DNA of 6,106 nt from Desulfobacteraceae bacterium (GTDB lineage: Bacteria > Desulfobacterota > Syntrophobacteria > BM002). The stretch is taken from assembly GCA_002899795.1 (NCBI GenBank), contig PPDG01000002.1, positions 1 to 6,106 on the forward strand, read 5' to 3'. How positions within the stretch are numbered: the first letter of the stretch is position 1; every line of letters starts with the position of its first letter. Below the pieces are notes generated by a model. That model saw nothing but the letters and a program-made list of their open reading frames with translations, searched no databases and was not told the DNA's origin. This document shows positions 1-4,269 of this stretch, in pieces. The position numbers were made by a program, and so were the translations under genes.

Positions 1-192
1 ATCTACTACGGTCGGGTGAAGGCCAAACAGATCAAAGATACCGGGGCCGAAATGCTAATCGCGCCTTGCCACAACTGCCGCGACCAGATCATGAAGAGTT
101 TGCGCCAAGAATTTGACATGATGGATCTGGAAGTGAAATATCTTTGGGAGTTGGTGGCAGATTCCCTGATCATTGAAGGAGTAGACGAATAG
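1..192 (+). CDS. C-terminal fragment of Hdr-like CCG-domain (Fe-S) protein
   Basis: An open frame runs from the window edge to TAG at 190-192 and gives 63 residues, so the 5' part is missing. The fragment contains APCHNCRDQI, with a CxxC pair at fragment residues 23 and 26, preceded by a Gly-rich GRVKAKQIKDTGAE stretch. This is how the last half of a CCG cysteine-rich domain ends in HdrB/HdrD, DsrK, HmcF and TmcB proteins, where the cysteines bind an Fe-S cofactor used in thiol-disulfide or quinone/cytochrome-linked electron transfer. I infer a cytoplasmic electron-transfer subunit typical of sulfate reducers. The exact complex cannot be assigned without the N-terminal ferredoxin region. The gene is the last of its transcription unit, because an intrinsic terminator starts about 40 bp after the stop. 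A generic glycolate-oxidase-type CCG protein is the alternative. Confidence 0.8.
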   Translation: MYYGRVKAKQIKDTGAEMLIAPCHNCRDQIMKSLRQEFDMMDLEVKYLWELVADSLIIEGVDE

Positions 193-233
193 GGAAAGTA
201 ACCGAGACCTAAGAATTCAGTCTGGCAATTAAG

Positions 234-264
234 CCCCCGGTCTTTGGAGACTGGGGGTTTTTTT
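234..264 (+). terminator. Rho-independent terminator after the Hdr-like gene
   Basis: CCCCCGGTCT (234-243) pairs with AGACTGGGGG (248-257) over ten base pairs including one G-T wobble. The loop is four bases (TTGG) and seven Ts follow at 258-264. Its position just after the TAG at 192 and before the promoter-like sequence at 281 separates the Hdr-like transcript from the next small gene. Confidence 0.93.
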
Positions 265-280
265 AGCTGGTTTTTTCCTT

Positions 281-307
281 TTGACCTACTTGGCTTTTTG
301 CTATACT
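281..307 (+). promoter_or_regulatory. Possible sigma70-type promoter for the 84-residue protein gene
   Basis: TTGACC (281-286) resembles a -35 box and TATACT (302-307) matches the -10 consensus at five of six positions. The spacing is 15 bp, which is short; reading TTTTGA (279-284) as the -35 gives 17 bp. It lies between the terminator ending at 264 and the start codon at 354, where a promoter is expected. Only sequence similarity supports it. Confidence 0.45.
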
Positions 308-342
308 CGGCGAAGGTGTGAATTGGCTGTGAGTTTTTGCAT

Positions 343-350
343 GAGGAGGT
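343..350 (+). promoter_or_regulatory. Ribosome binding site for the small protein
   Basis: GAGGAGGT is a near-perfect Shine-Dalgarno sequence. It ends 3 nt before the ATG at 354-356, and the core AGGAGG (344-349) ends 4 nt before it. This fixes the start and argues that the small ORF is really translated. Confidence 0.8.
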
Positions 351-353
351 TTC

Positions 354-608
354 ATGGACTTCAATACGTTTCTTGAAAAATGTCAGAACGAACCCACCGT
401 CAGTGACTTCGAATCCTACCTCGCCTACTGTATTTTCGAAAAGAAATCTGCCGAGACCAGCGGTAAAGACGAGGTTACGGTAGAGATGTACAGTTTTGTT
501 CGCGATCAGGCTTTTGAGCGTCGTGACGAACAGGCGGCACGTCTACTCTACGATCTTGCTGGCGTTTCAAGCTGGAAGGAAGGGGAGTGGGAAGGCGCTT
601 TGCGCTAG
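354..608 (+). CDS. Hypothetical 84-residue acidic soluble protein
   Basis: ATG at 354 follows a strong Shine-Dalgarno (343-350), and the frame stops with TAG at 606-608. The 84-residue product is rich in charged and aromatic residues (for example EKKSAETSGKDE and FVRDQAFERRDEQAARLLYDLAG). It has no signal peptide, no membrane segment and no metal-binding pattern; its two cysteines (residues 10 and 26) are far apart. It reads as a small, largely helical cytoplasmic protein. I do not recognise the family and assign no function. It has its own promoter-like sequence and is insulated upstream by a terminator, so it appears monocistronic. The repeat segment begins right after its stop, and the next gene is convergent. 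Overlapping ORFs in the other frames (496-819, 708-941) lack such signals and run through the palindromes. Confidence 0.75.
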   Translation: MDFNTFLEKCQNEPTVSDFESYLAYCIFEKKSAETSGKDEVTVEMYSFVRDQAFERRDEQAARLLYDLAGVSSWKEGEWEGALR

Positions 609-620
609 GCGCACTCGTTT

Positions 621-681
621 ACCGCGGAGCACGCAGAGAACGCTGAGAAAATACAACAGGTTTCTGCTCTGCGCTCCCTGC
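621..681. repeat. Intergenic imperfect inverted repeat (GCAGAG/CTCTGC type)
   Basis: The left arm at 621-650 contains GGAG (626-629) and CGCAGAG (632-638). The right arm at 661-681 contains CTCTGCG (667-673) and CTCC (674-677). CGCAGAG/CTCTGCG is a perfect 7-bp pair, flanked by GGAG/CTCC outside and AGAAA/TTTCT inside. Elements of this 'cgcagagaacgc' style recur between genes in many environmental genomes. No coding frame is supported here. Only one copy is in this window, so dispersed-repeat status is an inference. Confidence 0.5.
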
Positions 682-744
682 CCGCCATCGCTCTCGCCTG
701 CCCGCTCGTGCCTCGCAGTGGCAGGCGGGCTCAGGCGAGGCGGG
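681..744. repeat. GC-rich nested palindrome, REP-like or cruciform
   Basis: CTCGCCTG (693-700) pairs with CAGGCGAG (732-739). Directly inside, CCCGC (701-705) pairs with GCGGG (725-729), leaving a 2-base bulge at 730-731. A third inner stem pairs TGCC (709-712) with GGCA (720-723) around a 7-base loop. CCCGCC (681-686) and GGCGGG (739-744) can extend the outer arms. There is no T-tract, so it is not a standard terminator. It lies between two convergent genes and is far richer in GC than its surroundings, like mobile palindromic intergenic repeats. Confidence 0.6.
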
Positions 745-770
745 AGGGTCGGCTTCCTCTGCAGGAATAT

Positions 771-808
771 AAAAAAACCCGGCCGGGACTTTTGCCCCAG
801 CCGGGTTT
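771..808 (-). terminator. Rho-independent terminator of the Cys-rich/GcvH-like gene
   Basis: On the minus strand, CCCGGCTGGG (complement of 796-805) pairs with CCCGGCCGGG (complement of 778-787). This gives ten base pairs with one wobble around an 8-base loop, and seven Ts follow (complement of 771-777). The plus-strand side has only three Ts (806-808) after the stem, so it is mainly a minus-strand terminator. It begins 24 bp after the gene's stop codon. Confidence 0.92.
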
Positions 809-831
809 ACTCTCCTTGAGAAGCGTATCCC

Positions 832-1416
832 TTAGGTGCGCAGGAACTCTTCAGTCAGCTTGTCCCATGACAGATCGGGTAAGTTGCCGACCACATCATC
901 AATGGGACCACCGTCAGCGTAAGTCATTCCCACTGAACTGACCATCTCCACCAACTTCTGATGTTCCGCCTGGATCCATTCGGTGCTTTCCTGGCCGTAG
1001 AGGAGATTTTTTAGGTCCTTTTTCATCGCTGCTGGCTCAATGACCATCAGCCAGCCATCGTTGTATGGTTGCTCTTTGATGACCGCAGGTTTCTTGGTAA
1101 CCTGATAATTTTGGGCGGCAACCACCCCTGAAAGTGGTGAAAGCGCTTGAGCCTCCTTGCCCTCTCGCTTGAAGGCCAGTCCCACCTCGCTGAACTTGAC
1201 CTCCTCACCGGTCAGCGGCAGATCCAAGGAATCCATGGCCCCAAAAACTTTCATGGCGAAGTCGTCCAGTCCGATGCGGATACGACCACCGTGCTCAACC
1301 CTGGCCCACGCATGTCCCAGATGAAAGAAATGTCCTTCTGGGAGGCCAAAGCCGTCCACCTGGTGGATGGTGCTTATCCGGGCCGGAATCTGCAACTGCC
1401 AACTATCCTCCAGCAT
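832..1416 (-). CDS. GcvH-like (lipoyl-fold) domain protein, downstream piece
   Basis: This open piece of 194 residues begins at an ATG 24 nt after the in-frame TAA; only a weak GTGAG-like sequence precedes it. Residues 31-60 (FHLGHAWARVEHGGRIRIGL, then DDF) match the N-terminal part of glycine cleavage H proteins. SPLSGVV (93-99) and the PYNDGWL stretch (117-123) match the lipoyl hairpin and the conserved region after it. The C-terminal 60 residues, containing TEWIQAEHQKL and DLSWDKLTEEFL, extend beyond the usual length of GcvH (about 130 residues). The canonical lipoyl-lysine context (E-S/T-V-K-A) is not recognisable. The nearest lysine, K87 in REGKEAQALSPLSG, is displaced by one position against E. 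coli GcvH, so lipoylation is doubtful. A scaffold or regulatory role is more likely than glycine cleavage, and no gcvP or gcvT is nearby. Confidence 0.75.
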   Translation of the reverse strand: MLEDSWQLQIPARISTIHQVDGFGLPEGHFFHLGHAWARVEHGGRIRIGLDDFAMKVFGAMDSLDLPLTGEEVKFSEVGLAFKREGKEAQALSPLSGVVAAQNYQVTKKPAVIKEQPYNDGWLMVIEPAAMKKDLKNLLYGQESTEWIQAEHQKLVEMVSSVGMTYADGGPIDDVVGNLPDLSWDKLTEEFLRT

Positions 1417-1440
1417 TTGGTCAAACTCACAGGTGTGACA

Positions 1441-1443
1441 TTA
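1441..1443 (-). other. In-frame TAA stop splitting the gene
   Basis: The minus strand reads CAC GAG TTT TAA TGT CAC ACC TGT, giving HEF-stop-CHTC. The stop aligns with N38 of the first cysteine module (NQYYN versus PHEF-stop). A single base change from AAA (Lys), GAA (Glu) or CAA (Gln) would produce it. Confidence 0.85.
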
Positions 1444-1761
1444 AAACTCGTGGGGGCAGAGTCGGGAAGTAGTCCTGCCGGTGAGTGCGTGTCGACACTC
1501 ACGTTGCAGTCCTGGACGCTTCTTCATCTTTTCCTGCCAAGAGATAATGTGGGCTTTCTTACCGGTGGGCTCCAGTCCCTGACGACGCGCCGCCGCATTC
1601 TTATCTGTGGTTTGCTTCATGGCCTTATCAAAAGGACAGGCAGAACAATTGTAATATTGGTTGCAGAGTTTGTAATCGATAACTCCAGCTTCCATCCAGA
1701 TGCATTTTTCCTCGCCATTGGGCACTGCCTTGAACCCTGACATCTTTTTTGCTTCCTTCAT
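1441..1761 (-). CDS. Cys-rich N-terminal piece of the GcvH-like fusion protein
   Basis: ATG at 1761 is preferred over an ATG 12 codons upstream (1797) because the perfect Shine-Dalgarno at 1767-1774 sits just before it and conserved-looking sequence starts there. The 106-residue piece opens MKEAKKMSGF. It holds a first module with C20, C33, C39 and C42, the last pair in CSACPFDKAM, which suggests a metal or Fe-S site. A basic linker follows (DKNAAARRQGLEPTGKK). The second module starts with C89 (RECRHALTGR) and C102 (LCPHEF) and is then cut by the TAA. Its last two cysteines, C108 and C111 in CHTCEFDQ, are encoded just downstream in the same frame. Alone, this piece would have an incomplete second site. 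No membrane segment or signal peptide is visible. Its function is unknown; redox or metal sensing is inference only. Confidence 0.7.
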   Translation of the reverse strand: MKEAKKMSGFKAVPNGEEKCIWMEAGVIDYKLCNQYYNCSACPFDKAMKQTTDKNAAARRQGLEPTGKKAHIISWQEKMKKRPGLQRECRHALTGRTTSRLCPHEF

Positions 1762-1766
1762 GTGAA

Positions 1767-1774
1767 ACCTCCTT
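1767..1774 (-). promoter_or_regulatory. Ribosome binding site of the Cys-rich/GcvH-like gene
   Basis: AAGGAGGT on the minus strand matches the anti-Shine-Dalgarno fully and ends 5 nt before the ATG at 1761. It decides between the two candidate starts (1761 and 1797) in favour of 1761. Confidence 0.85.
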
Positions 1775-2262
1775 GTAGTAATAAATAGTAAACTCAATAA
1801 GTTCTTGCTGGGTTTTGTCCTTCACTATGAGCAAGGGGCGTGCCATTCTTGTTTTTTGCTGGTAAGTTACTGAAAATACTAAAGATTGGATGGGATGTGG
1901 GTGAGTGCTGGAATAGCTGGAAGTGTAGGATTAATCTACATCAAAGAAGCATTGTGCAGATAACACATTGATATAACAATTAAAATATAGGATGGTGTAA
2001 GATGCCACATATAGTTGCTTTTTGCCTCACATTATTGAGGTGTATTGCCACGGTGAAGAAATCTATGACTCGGTGTAAGGTGGGCACGGATCAACACGGT
2101 TCATGGGGTAATGCCCGCCCAACGGGTGCAATTAACTAAACAGGTTGGCGATGGGGAGAGCCGCATGCAGTTGGAATTTGCCACATATGAAGGGTGGTGT
2201 TTGGCCACTAAGTGTGGCGAGGGAGGAGGTTATGTCGTGTAATTCTTCAGACCTCTGAACTG
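1775..2262. other. Gene-poor intergenic stretch
   Basis: This region lies between the 5' end of the Cys-rich gene and the 3' end of the archaemetzincin gene, both on the minus strand, so it should carry the promoter of the Cys-rich gene; I could not single out convincing -35/-10 boxes. The part around 1860-2050 is AT-rich with frequent stops in all frames. A small hairpin, CCTCA (2025-2029) with TGAGG (2036-2040), is present. The part from about 2090 to 2235 is richer in G and contains the domain V-like sequence described separately. It ends in GGGAGGAGGTTATG (2221-2234), which looks like a ribosome binding site plus start but opens a frame of only eight codons. Confidence 0.6.
2151..2197 (+). 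mobile_element. Possible decayed group II intron domain V relic
   Basis: GAGCCGCATGCAG (2158-2170) matches the conserved 5' arm of group II intron domain V (GAGCCGUAUGC type), including the AGC triad position. A GGAA-containing loop and TTGC (2178-2181) can close the inner stem with GCAG (2167-2170). A C-A-C bulge-like segment and ATATG follow. The 3' arm that should read roughly CGGUUC is missing, and AAGGGTGG follows directly. A short hairpin, GCCAC (2204-2208) with GTGGC (2214-2218), follows where domain VI would lie. No intron-encoded reverse transcriptase is found in the window. If real, this is an inactive fragment; chance similarity remains possible. Confidence 0.3.
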
Positions 2263-2832
2263 TCAAGCCCTCAAAAAGAGGTCGGTGCTGAGATGCCAGA
2301 TCATGAGTTCACGACAGGCAGGGCAGAAGTAGGAGAACTTGCGGTCGGCGCATTCCAAGCCGACAGAGTACTGCATGACGCAATCAGGATCGGCGCAATG
2401 TTTAAGGCCAAAGGTGTGGCCCAATTCGTGAATGGCCTCTTTTTCCAGGCGGCTTATGAGCGGAGGGCAGCCGATTTTCGGGGCGCTGTCGGGATTGCCG
2501 CGCAGACGATAACTGGAGATAATAGCACCCTTGCCTTTGAACTGGGCCTCGCCAAATACAAAGGAGAAGATGGGGTTGAAGAGATCGACCTGGGTCACCC
2601 CCAAGACCTTGAGCGCATCTGGAGCTGCGGTATCGATTAATTTCCGCAGAATCAAATTGGAGTTGTATTGCTGGCGAACAGCATCCAGGGCATAGGCGGG
2701 GATCCCTTGATTGGTGGCAATCTTGACTGCCAGGCTGAACTGTTCCTGGATGCTTTCTGCGATGATTTCAAGATGTTTATCACCTACATCCCCCAAGGGT
2801 ATAAGGTAGATGAATTGGGGGTCATTCTTCAT
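2263..2832 (-). CDS. amzA: Archaemetzincin family zinc metalloprotease
   Basis: The 189-residue product has the diagnostic archaemetzincin signature: HELGHTFGLKHC at 135-146, CVMQYS at 151-156 (Met-turn M153), and DRKFSYFCPAC ending at 173. By family knowledge, H135, H139 and H145 bind the catalytic zinc and E136 is the general base. C146, C151, C170 and C173 form the second, structural zinc site. All are intact. The N-terminal half carries the family's YDA-R-QY-S-like stretch (YALDAVRQQYNSNLIL, 47-62). The length is normal for prokaryotic members, and no signal peptide is seen, so it should act in the cytoplasm. The start lies 6 nt after the regulator's stop with only a weak Shine-Dalgarno, implying translational coupling. 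The physiological substrate of bacterial archaemetzincins is not established. Confidence 0.93.
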   Translation of the reverse strand: MKNDPQFIYLIPLGDVGDKHLEIIAESIQEQFSLAVKIATNQGIPAYALDAVRQQYNSNLILRKLIDTAAPDALKVLGVTQVDLFNPIFSFVFGEAQFKGKGAIISSYRLRGNPDSAPKIGCPPLISRLEKEAIHELGHTFGLKHCADPDCVMQYSVGLECADRKFSYFCPACRELMIWHLSTDLFLRA

Positions 2833-2838
2833 GATAGT

Positions 2839-4185
2839 TTATTGCTGTCTTTCCAGGCCGAACTTTTTAATCTTCTTGTGTAGAGTTGAGCGGTCGATAT
2901 TTAGAAGACGTGCCGTCTTGGCTATGTTCCAGTCGTTTCTTTGGAGCATTTTCTCAATGTGGCTCTTTTCCACTTCCTGCAACGATCGGGGTTCCTCAGT
3001 AAGGGGTGATTCAATATTGCAGAAGGGCAAATGCTTAACCATCATTTGAGGCCCCTGATCAATTACTAGAGCCCGTTCAATCACGTTTTCGAGTTCACGC
3101 ACGTTGCCAGGCCAGTGATAATCCATCATCAAGTCCATGGCCTTCCGGTCCACCCGGTCGAATTTCTTATTGAATTCCACATTATATTTGTTTATGAAGT
3201 GGGCCGCCAACAAGGGAACGTCATCTATACGTTCCCGCAACGGGGGGAGCTGGATACTGACCACATTTAAGCGGTAATAGAGGTCGCTACGGAAAGAGCC
3301 CTCCTCTATGGCAGCAACCAAATCGCGATTGGTGGCGGAGATGAGTCGGACGTCTACCTTTATTTGTTCTGTCCCACCCAAGCGGCTGAAGCTTTTCTCC
3401 TGCAATACTCGCAGCAGTCTGATCTGAGTCTTCATACTGATGTCGCCCACTTCGTCCAGGAAAAGGGTTCCTCCATGGGCCAGCTCGAACCTTCCTTTCT
3501 TGGTGCGGTCGGCACCGGTGAAAGCCCCCTTTTCGTAGCCGAACAGCTCGCTCTCCAGTAGGGTTTCGGGAAGAGCTCCGCAGCTGGTGGCCACAAAGGG
3601 GCCATAACGTTGGGAACTGTTGCTGTGAATAGCTCTGGCCACAAGCTCTTTGCCTGTGCCAGTTTCCCCAGTTATCAGTACAGTGGCGTTGGTGTCGGTA
3701 ACGGCCTTGATCATTGAAAAAACTTCCTGCATGGCCTCGCTTCTGCCAATTATATCTTCGTACTCGTATTGTTCAGTCAAACGCTTGCGGAGCAGGATGT
3801 TTTCGGTGATCAACTGTTGATGTTCAACGATTCTTTTCAGCATCAGGGTTAGTTGGTCCACGTCGAGGGGTTTGACAATATAGTCGTAGGCACCTTCTTG
3901 CATGGCCTGGACCGCGCCGGGGATGGAGGCGTAGGCAGTCATCATAATAACCACGGTTTGAGGGGCAATCTCTTTAACCTGTTTGAGCACCTCCATACCG
4001 TCCATACCTGGCATCCTAAGATCGAGGAGAACAATATCCCAGTTCTCCTCGCGTACGGCTTGGACGGCCTGAGGCCCGTCTTCAACCGCTTGGGCGAAGT
4101 AATTTTCCTCCTCCAGCCAGTTTGTGAGGGCAAGACAGACCATTGGCTCGTCATCGACCACTAAAACCCGTGCATCTTCCTTCAT
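2839..4185 (-). CDS. NtrC-family sigma54-dependent response regulator
   Basis: The 448-residue protein has the full three-domain layout. The receiver (about 5-118) has the acidic pair D11/D12, phosphoacceptor D55 in LLDLRMPG, T83 and K105. The AAA+ sigma54-activation domain (about 143-372) has Walker A GETGTGKE (173-180), the sigma54-contacting GAFTGA loop (220-225) and Walker B LFLDEVGD (241-248). The C-terminal Fis-type helix-turn-helix (about 401-445) includes NIAKTARLLNIDRSTLHKKIKKFGL. By family knowledge, phosphorylation by a partner kinase drives oligomerisation and ATP-dependent opening of sigma54 promoters. The ATG at 4185 is supported by TAGGTGA (4190-4196). It lies 73 bp downstream of the kinase stop, so the kinase is its likely partner. 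All key residues are intact. Target promoters are unknown; I saw no convincing -24/-12 element in the window. Confidence 0.96.
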   Translation of the reverse strand: MKEDARVLVVDDEPMVCLALTNWLEEENYFAQAVEDGPQAVQAVREENWDIVLLDLRMPGMDGMEVLKQVKEIAPQTVVIMMTAYASIPGAVQAMQEGAYDYIVKPLDVDQLTLMLKRIVEHQQLITENILLRKRLTEQYEYEDIIGRSEAMQEVFSMIKAVTDTNATVLITGETGTGKELVARAIHSNSSQRYGPFVATSCGALPETLLESELFGYEKGAFTGADRTKKGRFELAHGGTLFLDEVGDISMKTQIRLLRVLQEKSFSRLGGTEQIKVDVRLISATNRDLVAAIEEGSFRSDLYYRLNVVSIQLPPLRERIDDVPLLAAHFINKYNVEFNKKFDRVDRKAMDLMMDYHWPGNVRELENVIERALVIDQGPQMMVKHLPFCNIESPLTEEPRSLQEVEKSHIEKMLQRNDWNIAKTARLLNIDRSTLHKKIKKFGLERQQ

Positions 4186-4189
4186 TGGT

Positions 4190-4196
4190 TCACCTA
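4190..4196 (-). promoter_or_regulatory. Ribosome binding site of the NtrC-type regulator
   Basis: TAGGTGA on the minus strand, core AGGTG at 4191-4195, ends about 4-5 nt before the ATG at 4185. It supports this start, which also places the acidic pair of the receiver at residues 11-12 as is usual. Confidence 0.65.
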
Positions 4197-4241
4197 TTGG
4201 AGAAGAGTTGAGGTTGGAGGATGGCCTTACTCCTTGCAGCT

Positions 4242-4269
4242 TACTGTGTACTGTTTATTTATTTACTGT
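4242..4269. repeat. Degenerate tandem TACTGT/ACAGTA repeat at the kinase 3' end
   Basis: TACTGT occurs at 4242-4247, 4249-4254 and 4264-4269 (ACAGTA on the coding strand), with an AT-rich spacer between the second and third. The array overlaps the last codons and the TAA stop (4259-4261) of the histidine kinase, whose tail FTTAVHSK is partly encoded by it. Short arrays of this type arise by slippage. Confidence 0.5.

Larger units (their letters stand above)
832..1761 (-). pseudogene. Cys-rich/GcvH-like fusion gene interrupted by in-frame TAA
   Basis: Read through one stop, the frame from ATG 1761 to TAA 832 spans 310 codons. It gives two cysteine modules followed by a GcvH-like domain. The TAA at codon 107 (1441-1443) sits inside the second cysteine module. 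That module has cysteines at 89, 102, 108 and 111, matching module one (20, 33, 39, 42) with identical C-x12-C-x5-C-x2-C spacing. No frame change is needed to join the halves. From memory, deltaproteobacterial relatives carry the two Cys modules and the GcvH-like domain in one uninterrupted protein. The gene keeps an excellent ribosome binding site and a strong terminator. The stop is therefore either a recent nonsense mutation, a sequencing error, or a read-through or restart site. TAA excludes ordinary selenocysteine (UGA) or pyrrolysine (UAG) recoding. Confidence 0.8.

Noticed and set aside
1441..1443. Recoding of the in-frame stop as selenocysteine or pyrrolysine
   Set aside because: The codon is TAA, whereas these amino acids use UGA and UAG. 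The position also aligns with a non-cysteine residue (N38) of the first module.
1147..1740. Long plus-strand frame (197 codons) opposite the Cys-rich/GcvH-like gene
   Set aside because: It is an antisense shadow with no recognisable protein features; the minus-strand frames carry the domain motifs, ribosome binding site and terminator.
1628..1846. Minus-strand 72-codon frame starting MARPLLIVKDKTQQELIEF, reminiscent of the first residues of some transposases
   Set aside because: It overlaps the Cys-rich gene out of frame, has no clear ribosome binding site, and nothing after the first 20 residues resembles a transposase.
2221..2250. GGAGGAGGTTATG as the start of a small plus-strand gene
   Set aside because: The ATG at 2232 opens only eight codons before TGA. 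The longer 2212-2640 frame is antisense to the archaemetzincin, whose full zinc signature proves the minus strand is coding.
2250..2283. Inverted repeat GACCTCT/AGAGGTC around the archaemetzincin stop codon, as a terminator
   Set aside because: The loop is 20 bases and no T-tract follows the stem on the minus strand, so it does not meet the pattern of an intrinsic terminator.
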